Source: a virus. Taken from it: 43,872 nucleotides of DNA. Of this stretch, positions 14,197-24,300 are shown piece after piece. The translations under genes were made by a program, and so were the position numbers. The first letter of the stretch is position 1, and each line of letters opens with the position of its first letter. The stretch spans positions 1-43,872 of IMG/VR virus record IMGVR_UViG_3300017732_000017; one strand, written 5' to 3'. A model generated the notes under the pieces. That model made no database searches, was not told the DNA's origin, and was given only the letters and a program-made list of their open reading frames with translations.

Positions 14197-14613
14197 TTAT
14201 GATCTTTCTATCACAAGCCTCCCGTACGAATCCCTGTAAGTTCTAATCCTAGCCTCGCGTGTGGGTTTTGTTTTAAAACTAACCTCTTCGCTTTTAATTG
14301 CGGCACCCTTTAAACTAGTAGGAGCTGCTGGAGGATATGTTCTAATGCTAACTATATTAGTATAATCAGATTCACCAAATTGATTCCAAGCTCTTACCCT
14401 ATACGCTAGTGTAGTTCCGATAGGAATAACACCATCCGTAAAGGTAGCGTCATCAGCGTTAGTTGCTGCGATGAGTAACCACTCTCCACCGTTTTGCTGC
14501 CGCCAAATCTCAAAGCCATCCTCGTTGTCCGAGTTGTCCTGCCACGTCAAAACTAGATCGGCTCCAATGAGAGTCGTCGTTGTGAACATTATGGCTGCTA
14601 AGAGTGTTTTCAT
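14197..14613 (-). CDS. Exported fibronectin type III protein
   Basis: 138 residues. The start MKTLLAAIMFTTTTLIGAD looks like a Sec signal peptide (basic n-region, hydrophobic core). It is followed by one Fn3 domain with the usual landmarks: LTWQDNSDNEDGFEIWR, then AYRVRAWNQFGESDY. A tail rich in Lys/Arg follows (about 98-138). Fn3 domains in phages usually sit on tail proteins and bind sugars or surfaces, but a free exported Fn3 protein is unusual. It lies between fibre genes and holin candidates and may act at the cell surface during lysis or superinfection exclusion. Whether the signal works is inferred. Confidence 0.75.
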   Translation of the reverse strand: MKTLLAAIMFTTTTLIGADLVLTWQDNSDNEDGFEIWRQQNGGEWLLIAATNADDATFTDGVIPIGTTLAYRVRAWNQFGESDYTNIVSIRTYPPAAPTSLKGAAIKSEEVSFKTKPTREARIRTYRDSYGRLVIERS

Positions 14614-14614
14614 G

Positions 14615-16009
14615 TTATGCAGGCTTCAACGCTATAGCTGCCTTTGCTCCTCTCGCGTTACCGCTGAAGGTAGCAGAGCGAGTATGAGAACCAGCAGTTG
14701 CCTCTATTTTTTCGTTTATGTTAATATAACCCTCATTTCGGAAATAAGTAGATACCACCTGAGTGCCGTCAGAAAAAGTAGCAGTTTTATCATCCTTGTT
14801 GCGACCAAAAGCGGTCACAATCATAGCGTTGTTGGTTTGTGTTGTTATGCTAATTGACCAAGCAGTATTGTAGCCCGTATGACCCTGACTATTACTTGCG
14901 TCTACTGGGGCGGTAGTGTCGCATCCAGAATAAGCACCTACCCAAACGTAATAATCTTCGTTTGAAGCAAACACATCATCCCAAGTTCCTGATGTTGCAG
15001 TAGCACTTGAAGTAGCTAGCTTCCAATAAATGCCAATGGTAGAGTAGCTGTCAATCTCAAGTACTTTAGTCCAGCCCGTTGGAGGTGATGACGTAAGATT
15101 AGTGGTAGTAGCAGTAACAACAATCATCAGCATAATGTCATTTGCTGAGACTGCTGGATAATTGACTGACATATCGCGGGGACTGCTATACCCACTATGA
15201 CCGCTATTAGAAGCTTGGTTCTCAAGTGTAATTCCTGATCCGCCGCTACTAACTAAAGGAGTTGTTGATGGTGTGAAATTGGCAGTGTAAGGTACGGTGT
15301 TTTTTACTATAAATTCTTGTATGTAACCTTTTGATGAATCATCAGCATTTCCTGGTGTTTTAAGCAAATTTAAATCTACTGTTGGAGCAAAATTAGTAAT
15401 ATAAGAACCAGAAGCTTCCGTTACAGTGCCGTTGATTCCAAGGTATGAACTACCGCTCGGTTGGAACGCCCAGTATATGTGGTTCCAAGCGTTAGCGTTT
15501 AAGACATGATCACCAATGCTTCTTCTACTGGTCGTAGCTCCAGTATGTTCATAAAATATAAATCTGTCGTAGTCAGTTGATAATGTTTCAAATTCTATAC
15601 CTGATCCTGATGTGTGCCAACCATCCCAACCAAGCAATCTTGCGGAGCTTCCACTTCCGTCATTTGAACAGTAAAACCAAAACTGAATGCTTAATGGGGA
15701 CGAAGAACCTACTTCTAAGCCTGCGGAAATTGTGCTGTCCAATTCCCAACCATCGGAATTTGCACCCGCTGGGTTGTATGCAGCCGTTGAGGAGCTATCC
15801 ATTTTGGTTTGGTCAGTGTTGATCACTGCATTTCCAGATCGGGTAAAAACATCAGTTGTGAGTGGGTGTGTCCCACCACTTAAAACATAGCCGTCAGCAG
15901 TCGTTGAACCATCTGCATCAGTAAATGGAACATACAACAGAACGTCTGAGGCTAGTGACGCACCTCCGCCACCACTAGTGGGCTTTAAACTGGATTTCCA
16001 GCGTAGCAT
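14615..16009 (-). CDS. Tail-associated protein with LamG-like domain
   Basis: 464 residues, Ser/Thr/Gly-rich. Residues ~90-240 form a concanavalin/LamG-like jelly roll: SIQFWFYCSND, RLLGWDGWH, DRFIFYEH, NAWNHIYWAFQ, SSYLGINGTV, IQEFIVKN. The second half (about 285-464) is a beta-sandwich often found in phage and bacterial surface proteins, with GWTKVLEI and YYVWVGAYSG strands and ending AAIALKP. It probably forms a carbohydrate-binding part of the adsorption apparatus. It follows the DUF4376-like gene by one base and precedes the Fn3 gene by one base. Confidence 0.75.
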   Translation of the reverse strand: MLRWKSSLKPTSGGGGASLASDVLLYVPFTDADGSTTADGYVLSGGTHPLTTDVFTRSGNAVINTDQTKMDSSSTAAYNPAGANSDGWELDSTISAGLEVGSSSPLSIQFWFYCSNDGSGSSARLLGWDGWHTSGSGIEFETLSTDYDRFIFYEHTGATTSRRSIGDHVLNANAWNHIYWAFQPSGSSYLGINGTVTEASGSYITNFAPTVDLNLLKTPGNADDSSKGYIQEFIVKNTVPYTANFTPSTTPLVSSGGSGITLENQASNSGHSGYSSPRDMSVNYPAVSANDIMLMIVVTATTTNLTSSPPTGWTKVLEIDSYSTIGIYWKLATSSATATSGTWDDVFASNEDYYVWVGAYSGCDTTAPVDASNSQGHTGYNTAWSISITTQTNNAMIVTAFGRNKDDKTATFSDGTQVVSTYFRNEGYININEKIEATAGSHTRSATFSGNARGAKAAIALKPA

Positions 16010-16010
16010 C

Positions 16011-16706
16011 TTATAGCTTCTCGTACTCAGCTTGGAAAGTTACAGTGAGGTCGCCAGCATCAGCTTTTGCTAGTGCGTTTTCCTCAGCCGTAAAACAATT
16101 CTTGATATGGGTGCTAACTAGAAAAACCATTTCGTTCCAGTCCTCTAGCGTGTTGTGCCGAAACTGTTTCTGCCAAATCTCCTGAGTTGATTCAATCTCG
16201 TTTCCTTCAGCGTCCAAGTCTGGGTACGTTACGGTGACACGTTTGTCCATCTTCCAACTAGCGTAACCAGTGGAGGATGGGTCTGCTGTTAACATAGACA
16301 ACACTGAGGTCATTTTAACCTGACTGTTCTCGTCTGTTCCTATACGCCAAAGATCCGAATTGCCATCAAGCCACTCAACGCCACCTTGCTCCACGTTCCA
16401 ACGATCAGAAGTAATTTTACTCTTAAGTCTATTTATTGCTGGTTCTTCTTCAAAGTCTATAACATCCCAAGCTTGCACCCATTCTTTACTAAAATCAGGA
16501 TAATTTCTATACTCAAACTTTTGCTGAACGTATTGCAAAGTGTTGTTGTACTCTGGCGTAGGGTCAATGGTGTAGATATAGCAATCAAAGTCTGCCAAGA
16601 CCCTTTTGTTTAAAGGATTAGGAAAAGATACCTGAGGGTTGTCTCGCTTTAACGAACCTTCGCTATACTTAGCGGGTACTCCATCTGTAAGTTTTAGTAT
16701 ATTCAT
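16011..16706 (-). CDS. Tail fibre-associated protein (DUF4376-like end)
   Basis: 231 residues. The N-terminus (NILKLTDGVPAKYSEGSLKRDNP, split after Gly) matches the opening common in phage fibre-assembly proteins. Residues ~95-215 hold RLKSKITSDRW, a W.DG....L.IGTD block and a helical end with CFTAEE, as in DUF4376-type domains of fibre chaperones or assembly proteins. It overlaps the preceding fibre gene by four bases, which fits a chaperone made with its fibre. It could instead be a minor fibre component. Confidence 0.65.
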   Translation of the reverse strand: MNILKLTDGVPAKYSEGSLKRDNPQVSFPNPLNKRVLADFDCYIYTIDPTPEYNNTLQYVQQKFEYRNYPDFSKEWVQAWDVIDFEEEPAINRLKSKITSDRWNVEQGGVEWLDGNSDLWRIGTDENSQVKMTSVLSMLTADPSSTGYASWKMDKRVTVTYPDLDAEGNEIESTQEIWQKQFRHNTLEDWNEMVFLVSTHIKNCFTAEENALAKADAGDLTVTFQAEYEKL

Positions 16707-18049
16707 GATGCTATTCCTGAAAACATTCCGTAAAGGTCAGACCCAACCTTCCAAAGAACTATTACATTTTTATTAGTTGCATCTAATGTTGGAGCTGATC
16801 CCCCAACCCATTTCGTAGTGCCCCACGTAATTGCGTAGCCCGAACCGTCATCCACAACTAATGTTATAGCTTCGCCATCAGCCAAACTATCAGTAATAGT
16901 TCCTACATCGTTAGAAAGCGTGAGGTTTTGAATAGTTCCGTTTGCAGCTTCCAACGTAAAAGAAACAGCCACACTAGCATTTGTGTAAACCTTTTCAATA
17001 ATCTCGCCATTAACATCTATAGATCCAACCGTAACCCCGTTAGTCGTTGTAGCTCCTCGACCCGTTACAGTGTTCAGCGTGTCTGCTTCAGCGGTTAAGT
17101 AAGTGGCAAGATCGGATATGTCGCTTTCAGTAATAGGGTCAACAGTAATAGCTTGCCCTGAAATGCTAAGATAGGTGCCCGAACCAGTTAGCGTTACGTT
17201 AGTGCTGTTATCTGCACCAGCCGCATCTACACCTAATGTAGTACGAGCTGCTGCCGCATTAGCGTCATCTACTAAACTGGCTCCAAACGTGCTAATCGTT
17301 GTACTAGCTGGCAAAGATAACGTTTTAAGATCAGCATCTACTTCGCTATCCATCAACGCACCTGCAAGAGTTACGTTATCTGCATCGGTTCTATCCGCCA
17401 AAGGCTCAATGGCATCAAACTTAACTTTGTCTGCACTAGACATCAGCCCCGCATTAGAACTATCCGCCGCTGTAATTACTGCATTAGTCCCCGTAGAAGA
17501 CGACACTGTAGAACTAGCCGCTGTCCAACTTAAATTAGTAGAACCACTCCCAGCTCCGTCATTGCTAACTTCCCAATCGGACGAAGATGATGTGCCTACT
17601 GCAATGTAAGCATTGTCTCCTGTTGTATCTATATAAATATCTCCGACTTTAGTAGGCGATCCAGAAGGAGCGCCTGACCCTGACGATATAATAGGAGCAC
17701 CTGCCTGCGATACATTTGCCGCATCTGTAACATCCGCATCTTCTTCAATGTTATTAAGTTTTGTTATTTGTGTTGCTGTAACAAATTTATGAGAAGAAGA
17801 GGAGTCGTCTATTTCATCTGAAATAGTTGGGCCTTGATAAATGTAAGCTGAACCATTGCAGCGATAAAATCCCGCAGGATAGCCCGAAGTAGCTCCCGTA
17901 ACTAACCAAACATCTCCTGAAGTGCCTCCTGTATGAGTATGCGGAAGACCCGCATAAGTAGAACGCTCTCCTGCAAATTTAGGAGTTAATTGCGCTTTAT
18001 CTATTGCGTCGTCTATTTCCTGACCTGTGTGTGAACTTTGATATGCCAT
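16703..18049 (-). CDS. Second tail fibre protein
   Basis: 448 residues, low-complexity and beta-rich (Ser/Thr/Ala/Asp), with repeated short 'NVTLAG', 'SADK', 'DADLKTLSL' style segments seen in trimeric fibres. The N-terminus MAYQSSHTGQEIDDAIDK matches that of the 844-residue fibre at 18838-21372 in 11 of 18 positions, so the two share an attachment motif. Residues ~135-170 contain a GAPSGSPTKVGDIYIDT loop typical of fibre shafts. It ends in a beta domain (about 350-448). Probably a receptor-binding or accessory fibre. Confidence 0.8.
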   Translation of the reverse strand: MAYQSSHTGQEIDDAIDKAQLTPKFAGERSTYAGLPHTHTGGTSGDVWLVTGATSGYPAGFYRCNGSAYIYQGPTISDEIDDSSSSHKFVTATQITKLNNIEEDADVTDAANVSQAGAPIISSGSGAPSGSPTKVGDIYIDTTGDNAYIAVGTSSSSDWEVSNDGAGSGSTNLSWTAASSTVSSSTGTNAVITAADSSNAGLMSSADKVKFDAIEPLADRTDADNVTLAGALMDSEVDADLKTLSLPASTTISTFGASLVDDANAAAARTTLGVDAAGADNSTNVTLTGSGTYLSISGQAITVDPITESDISDLATYLTAEADTLNTVTGRGATTTNGVTVGSIDVNGEIIEKVYTNASVAVSFTLEAANGTIQNLTLSNDVGTITDSLADGEAITLVVDDGSGYAITWGTTKWVGGSAPTLDATNKNVIVLWKVGSDLYGMFSGIAS

Positions 18050-18222
18050 TAGTCTCGTACTTGAAAAGTTTGCGAAGCAGACGTTGTAAAAGTTTCATGT
18101 CCCGAAGATCCGTCATCTGCAAGGAAATCTTCATAAGCAGCAGGTATACTTACAGAAGTAGACAGCTCTTCTATTTTAGCTAGCTCTTCAGCTAACGAAT
18201 AAGCTAAAGAATATACTAACAT
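18049..18222 (-). CDS. 57-residue protein between fibre genes
   Basis: ATG at 18222 overlaps the previous stop by one base (TAATG), and the TAA at 18049-18051 overlaps the start of the next fibre. This tight packing supports translation. The peptide is acidic with a short helix (SLAYSLAEELAKIEEL) and a Ser/Thr-rich tail. No family recognised; perhaps a small structural or fibre-linking piece. Confidence 0.6.
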   Translation of the reverse strand: MLVYSLAYSLAEELAKIEELSTSVSIPAAYEDFLADDGSSGHETFTTSASQTFQVRD

Positions 18223-18548
18223 TATGATCTAAAAGCCGGTATTTCAAAATATTTAATCCAAAGCTGTAAACTGGAAGCACTAGTAACAGTAAACCGAATA
18301 GAGTTTCCTGTAGCTCTAAGAGTATATCCTAGCTCTGTACCCGACGCAGCTAACGCCATGTTAGAAGTAGGGTCAGTAGGCAGCTTATAGTTAGAATAAA
18401 CGCCCTCGTTACCTACTTCTCGTTTTACCGTTACAGTACCTGTCCCCGACACATAATTTAAAGTAAACGCGTAAAGATGACCTGCCGTTGTTTCAATATC
18501 GTAATCGCCATTAGCGGTTACTAGCGTTTCTGTATTTAAATCAGCCAT
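18222..18548 (-). CDS. Small beta-rich tail protein
   Basis: 108 residues from the ATG at 18548; an earlier start at 18605 would overlap the upstream gene by 53 bases and adds residues that do not fit. The protein is a beta-sandwich-like sequence: YDIETTAGHLYAFTLNYV, GTVTVKREVG, SIRFTVTSASSLQLWIKYFEI. Proteins of this size and style are common between fibre genes of marine phages and are probably small virion or fibre-tip components. Confidence 0.7.
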   Translation of the reverse strand: MADLNTETLVTANGDYDIETTAGHLYAFTLNYVSGTGTVTVKREVGNEGVYSNYKLPTDPTSNMALAASGTELGYTLRATGNSIRFTVTSASSLQLWIKYFEIPAFRS

Positions 18549-18552
18549 AGCT

Positions 18553-18819
18553 TTATTCCGTAGTTGTGTAAGTTGGTTGTGCTGCAAGGAAAGCCGTATA
18601 AGCATCTTTAACTTCTTGAGTCCACGCCACAGAGGTTATTCCTTGAATTTCTGAATCTTCTCCAGACACATCAGCATCTGGAGCTAATACTCTGCGGAGA
18701 AAAGAACGACTAATTTCTTCGCCATCCTTTTTAATAATCGTAGCTGTCCTAATATGAACTAGTCGAAATTCGCCTACCAGTTCAATTTTGTCATCTAATG
18801 TTTCTTCTGTTAATGCCAT
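18553..18819 (-). CDS. Small unknown protein downstream of the main fibre
   Basis: 88 residues, acidic, starting MALTEETLDDKIELVGEF. It contains VHIRTATIIKKDGEEISRSFLRRVLAP (split after Glu), a beta-hairpin pattern I have seen in orphan proteins next to fibre genes of marine phages and cyanophages. It ends with a helix and TTTE. It lies 18 bases after the 844-residue fibre and four bases before the next gene. No function known. Confidence 0.7.
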   Translation of the reverse strand: MALTEETLDDKIELVGEFRLVHIRTATIIKKDGEEISRSFLRRVLAPDADVSGEDSEIQGITSVAWTQEVKDAYTAFLAAQPTYTTTE

Positions 18820-18837
18820 TATTTTTAAGGTTAAATA

Positions 18838-21372
18838 TTATACTCGATAAGATATAGAAATCATTACTTCTGAACTATTAGAAAAATTAGCATCCGTCAA
18901 ATTTGTAGTAACTCCCGCATTTGTTGTTTCCTGTAAATGTATATCTGTACTGCTAGTCTGATTCCATCCCATTGGAAAATCAGCAAATGAAATGTTTGAA
19001 AGACGAAGAGCAGCGGGAACCAAATTAGCGGTTAAATTTCTAGAAGCAAAGGGCAAGTTAGTTAATACAGCCGCGCCAGTTGATGATCCTTTTGAGGATA
19101 AAGACATATAACATGAAGCATTAACTAAATCTCCAATCTTCGTGTATGTTCCCACTTGATAGTTATATGAAACACCCGTGTTTCCTCCACCAAATGTAAT
19201 AGCTGGTGCCCAAGTTCCTTCTTCATAATCGTCTAGTTTATTTGCAGCGGCAGTGTCAGATCCAAAAGTAACTCCAGTTGAAAATCTACCTGTTCCCGTT
19301 ACATCTAGTGCATGTGCTGGAGCTGCAGGGCCAATTGCTACGTCGCCTGCTGTAGTAATTAAAAAGTTAGCAACCGAACCATCTACAGGGCGAAAAACAT
19401 GAACACCCGCATCATGATAAGCATTGTTACGGATATTCTCAGTAGCATGAGATGTCCCGTATAGTTCAATATGAGCACCACCGTTACCACCGCCTTGCAA
19501 AACAAGATTGCCATTGTCTACGCTTTCCTTGATAGTTCCCGAAACTTCTAGGTCGCCACCTGCTGAAAGAACGCCAGCAAATCTACCAGTTCCATTTACA
19601 TCCAACTTGTAAGAAGGTGTACTGTCGCCAATGCCTACATTGCCAGAGGAATCAATACGCATTCTTTCAACCTCTCCTACGTGCTGATTGTAAACCCCAA
19701 TAGCTTGTCCTACTGAACCAGTCCTAAATGCTATACCCGAAGGCATTGTTGAAGAGTTACTAAATGTTCCTTCAGCAATTCCAGCTATAGATGCCGTTCC
19801 TAGTATATTTGACTCAGATCCTGATGTGTGGTTTGCACCAAAGTAAACTGATCCTAAGTGTTCATTAACAACAGTTGCTCCAGATGTGTTCCAGCTTTCT
19901 AGGGACATGCCTCCAGCCGCTGCAGGAGAAGTGTTGGCGTCTGCTCTTTGGCCTCTAACTGTAGCAATTCCTGCTTCTTGGTTTGCATCACTGTTGCGTA
20001 CTAAAAGACCTACGCCAGTAGCACTAACTTCTAATTCCTCAGATGGAGATGCAGTACCAATACCTACATTGCCAGAGGAATCAATCCGCATATGTTCAGT
20101 TTGATTGGTTTCAAAGACTAAATTTCTAGAATTTTTAGCATTAAATCCCCAATCTAAACTAGAACCTCCGTTTCCGTTTGTTTTTATTTCTAAGCCATCC
20201 GCAATGTCTCCATTACCAAAAACCGCTATAGTTTCAGCAGTATCTGAATTAGAGCTTTTTACATGCAGTACCTTCGTTGGAGTAGCTTCTCCAATGCCGA
20301 CCTTGCCAGTTTGATTAATCCTTACTGCTTCTGAATCATCTATTTCAAAAGAAAACGAATTGTTTGTTGTAAACCTAAAAGGCTCTGTCTGACTGTCTGC
20401 CGTAGGCGTTTTAATTTGAAAATCTCTAAGTCCAATCGTGCCAACATCAGATTGAAATTTTGCTAAAACAACATTAGTGCCGTCGTTTCGTACTGTTACT
20501 TTTGAGTCAGGAGTAGCAGTCCCAATGCCTACGTTGCCAGAGGTATCAAAAGTCATTCTAGCAGCACTGTTGGTAAAGAACTGCAAAGGTGTTGTTCCAT
20601 TGCTTCCTAAATACGTTGCGTTTACTAAACTGTTAGTAAAAATTTGGCCCGCGCTTCCCAACGATCCAATAGATGAGGATATGTTTCCGCCATCCTGTTT
20701 AAAGACTAAATTGGGATTTGATTCTTCATCGGAGTCAAGCGTATCAGCTTCAATGATTATAGAGGCATCTCCAGTATTTCGTATATGAAAATCAGCAGCT
20801 ATAGTAGAAGTAGAAAAGTTAGTTCCGATGCCAACCTTGCCATCGGACTTAATCCGCATACGTTCTGTAGTGCCTGTATGAAATGTCAGCTCATCATTAA
20901 CAACGCTAATCTTTCCTTGTTGAGCCGAAGCTTTTTTAAAAATAAGATTTTTAGAATTAGCATCTCCTCCTTGTAAAGTAAGATCAGCTTGTGCCGTCGC
21001 TTCAATAGTTGTTGGAACTCCTATTGTTAAAGCTGTGTTTGTGCTTGTTAGGGTAGCTCCCGCTCCAGCCGTAAACGCAATTGAGTTTTCCGTAGGAAAA
21101 TAAATTCCCGTGTTAGTATCTCCTGTGTTGGTAATAGACGGAAGAGATGCTGTGCCATCAGCAACAGAAAATGTATTTGCTACTACGGATCCAGCAACAG
21201 TTACAGCCGACCCGCTGTCAGTGATAATGCTGTCAGTTATCGTGTTAGCCCCAGAAAACTTAGTAATTTTAGTTGCATTGCCAGATCCGTCTATAAGATC
21301 CCCTGATCGGGCTTTAACTTTAGCTATCGCTGCATCTACTTCTGCCCCTGTATTTGTACTATCGTATGCCAT
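18838..21372 (-). CDS. Main tail fibre with GNVGIG repeats
   Basis: 844 residues. At least five copies of a fibre repeat built on 'R-[IF]-[DK]-[ST]-x-G-[NK]-VGIG' followed by a Pro-containing turn are visible (for example SSGNVGIGTASPSEE). A C-terminal section contains NKLDDYEEGTWAPAI, the 'DYEEGTW' block typical of marine phage fibres, and then a probable receptor-binding beta domain. The N-terminus MAYDSTNTGAEVDAAIAK is shared with the second fibre. There is no peptidase S74-type self-cleaving end. It should form the trimeric fibres that contact the host, and sits right after the internal virion proteins, as gp17 does in T7. Confidence 0.9.
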   Translation of the reverse strand: MAYDSTNTGAEVDAAIAKVKARSGDLIDGSGNATKITKFSGANTITDSIITDSGSAVTVAGSVVANTFSVADGTASLPSITNTGDTNTGIYFPTENSIAFTAGAGATLTSTNTALTIGVPTTIEATAQADLTLQGGDANSKNLIFKKASAQQGKISVVNDELTFHTGTTERMRIKSDGKVGIGTNFSTSTIAADFHIRNTGDASIIIEADTLDSDEESNPNLVFKQDGGNISSSIGSLGSAGQIFTNSLVNATYLGSNGTTPLQFFTNSAARMTFDTSGNVGIGTATPDSKVTVRNDGTNVVLAKFQSDVGTIGLRDFQIKTPTADSQTEPFRFTTNNSFSFEIDDSEAVRINQTGKVGIGEATPTKVLHVKSSNSDTAETIAVFGNGDIADGLEIKTNGNGGSSLDWGFNAKNSRNLVFETNQTEHMRIDSSGNVGIGTASPSEELEVSATGVGLLVRNSDANQEAGIATVRGQRADANTSPAAAGGMSLESWNTSGATVVNEHLGSVYFGANHTSGSESNILGTASIAGIAEGTFSNSSTMPSGIAFRTGSVGQAIGVYNQHVGEVERMRIDSSGNVGIGDSTPSYKLDVNGTGRFAGVLSAGGDLEVSGTIKESVDNGNLVLQGGGNGGAHIELYGTSHATENIRNNAYHDAGVHVFRPVDGSVANFLITTAGDVAIGPAAPAHALDVTGTGRFSTGVTFGSDTAAANKLDDYEEGTWAPAITFGGGNTGVSYNYQVGTYTKIGDLVNASCYMSLSSKGSSTGAAVLTNLPFASRNLTANLVPAALRLSNISFADFPMGWNQTSSTDIHLQETTNAGVTTNLTDANFSNSSEVMISISYRV

Positions 21373-21377
21373 TGTGT

Positions 21378-24300
21378 TTAATCAAAAAGTTTACCTTGCC
21401 CTGATATTCTTTCAAACATAAGTTGTCTACGCATTGTGTCACGCAAATATTCATCTGAAACAAAACCTACCATTGTATCAAACATAGGTTCCGCAGGCCC
21501 AAAATTAGTCCACGGAAACGGAGAAAAATCTTTTGCTTTAGCCACTGTGTCCCACAAACTGTCATTTGCAGCGGAATCAGCAAGCTCGATTACATCTCTA
21601 TACATCTGACCAGCCATACCCCCATTAAGAATATCGTTAGTTTCCGTAAGTAAAGGAACAATCCCAGAAACTTTTAATATTCGCATCATATGCTGTTTAT
21701 CTAACGGCTTATCTCCTGCCCAAAAAGGCTCTCGGTTTTTAAGCAAATCCTTTAAAGAAACAATAGCGGTAGCCGATCCAAGCATCATACCTGAAACAAC
21801 AGCCATCTCTACTCGACGACTGCGCTTCACTAACTCCATAAAACGAGCATCGCCATTTCCCATTATAGCCAAACGCATTAACAACTTTTGGTGCATTGCT
21901 AAAGCCGTAGGCATATACAACCCAACCTGTCTTACAGTTTCACCTAAAAAAGTGCCTCGTTTAGTTCCAAATCTAGCAGAGGCTGCTTGTCTAGGATCTG
22001 CTTGAAGAGATCCCAAACGCATATGTTCGTCTAGCAGATTTTGAAACTTTCTCCGAATATCTACATTTTCTATATGAAATATAGAAAGCTGATCTCCTCT
22101 TATTAAGTTTTTATCCAGCTTTCGAAACTGCGCTTCAGTTATTCCAAAACGTTTTAGCGTGTTTTCAAAATCAGGAGTTAAAGGTTTAGAACTTTTTAAG
22201 ATACTAGCTAACGATCTCTGCGCCGCTATTAATGACGACATTTGAGAAATTTTAGTAAAGATTGCGGCCCCGCTGTACTTAATAACGTTTAAACTCAGTC
22301 TTTCAGGGACATTGTTTTTACGATCAATAGACGTATCTCCTAAAATTTTTCGAGTTGCTTGCAAATTACTATCGTAAGGAACAATCGTGTTTTTAAGCGC
22401 CAACGTAGCATCATCTCCTCTATTTTTGTAAATAGCTCGAATAGCTGGCAAATAAGAATCCATTACCATTCTAAGCGAACGGCCCATAGAAGAAGCCATG
22501 CCACTAGAGTATAAAGCAACAAACTGAGAAACTGGATCGCTTAAAGCTATAGTTACGCCAGAACCCTGCAAAGTTATAGCATTTGTTATATTAGTAATGT
22601 TTTGAGAAACATCAGCTATATTTTGATTAACAACAATATTAGCTTCACCCGTTATTTCATCAAAATGATTTTTAATTAGTTTAAGCTCTGCCTCTGTTCC
22701 ATTAAAGTTTTCAGAAATATGCGACCATGTTTTTTTAAAATCAGATCCTAAATGTTCAGTTATTGCTAAAGCTTTTCCCCGCAACTCTATCTGCTCTAAC
22801 AATGCTTGAGCCGTGTTAGACTTACCAAAAGCATCGTTGTACTCTACTTGCTTTCCAGCCTGATAGTGAATAGTTCTAGCCTTAGCAAGCGCTGCACCTT
22901 TTTTACCGCCGTGTACTTCTAAATCTATTTCTACATCGTTTAAGTACCCCGCTTGAATATCTTTATAAACAGCATCTACAAATTTCTCTTTTTCTTTTAA
23001 AGAAGTTGCATCGTTACTATATCCCATGCGCTCCCAATCAACATTGTCAGAGTTCATGTGAAAACTTTTCCAAGCCGATTCGTTTTTAACAATAGTATCT
23101 CTATTGTGCGTATTCGCTAAAAAATAACCATCTAGTTTACGAATACCCGCTCCATTAGCATTAAGCAAAATTCGCTGGTGTTCGAGAATAGTTTCTAAAG
23201 TTCTAGCTACTTCTTGAGCTTCCAAAGAAATACCTTCGGCTCTAGTGCTCGGATGCAAAGCCCGTTCTACTTCAACCCAAAAAGATTTAGCCTCGTCGTC
23301 ATACTTATCAAAATACCTTTCAACTCCGTTCCTAGCTAACGATCCTTTAAGTAAATGCGCAGCTTGGTTACGATAATACTCCATGCTACGATACACATTA
23401 TTTCCAGCATTCTCAAAAAAGCTACCTCCTTTTATAAAAGAACCATCTAGCTTTCCAGAAATATCAGCTCGTCCTTTAGCAGCAAGCCCTCCCCACTCTT
23501 CAAAAACCTTTCGTTGAAGTGTTTCCCTGTGAGCATTTAGAAAAACAGACCTGCGATACTCTTCTCTAATCTTAACGCGAGCATCTTTAATTTTACCAGA
23601 TGTAAAAGACTCCGCTGTAATTCCGTTGTTTTTAAGAAAGTTGCGTATGTTTTTTTGCTGATCCGTTAAACCCTCTGCGGTTTCACTAAAAAACTTAAAA
23701 GCATTATCTGTATTTTGACCGAAATCTTTTATTAACTGATCTATAACGTCTAAGTCTTTTTTAGCTAAATCTCTGTAACGCTCTACGCTTTTAACAACCG
23801 GACTATTTGGATACGCTTGCCCAATTTTTTGAACAAAATCTAAGTTAGTTTCGGGATCTGGCTCTAAATCAAAAATATTTTCAGGATAATCTACGCCTTC
23901 AGGTAATTCGTTATTTATAGTTTGACGAGCCTGTTCTTCGGGATTTAATCCACGAAACTCGCTAAACTCTTCTTCCATACGTCCAAGATTAACTTCATGA
24001 ACTTCCGCAACTTTTGCGGGATCAAACTCGGCTCCTGGAGCAACTTCAGCATCTGGAATATCTGAAACTTTACGCTTACGCTTACCTAAAAAAGAAATAC
24101 CCGAATCCGTTAAATGCGTAGATGGAAGCTTTAACTGTTCAACTTTGCCATCAACGTTTTTAAAGTTAAACTTCTTGTTTTTAAGAGAAGCAATAACGCT
24201 AGGATTTTCTAAAGCGTTTTTAGTCTTTCTTTTGCTATTTGCTTTAGCTGTATTAATAACCAAATCCCCAGTAGTTTCATCTACAGCAGAAATAAAACTA

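Noticed and set aside
18549-18605. Upstream start for the 108-residue tail protein
   Set aside because: It would overlap the preceding gene by 53 bases and add a non-conserved-looking Leu/Gln-rich leader; the ATG at 18548 follows the previous stop by four bases.
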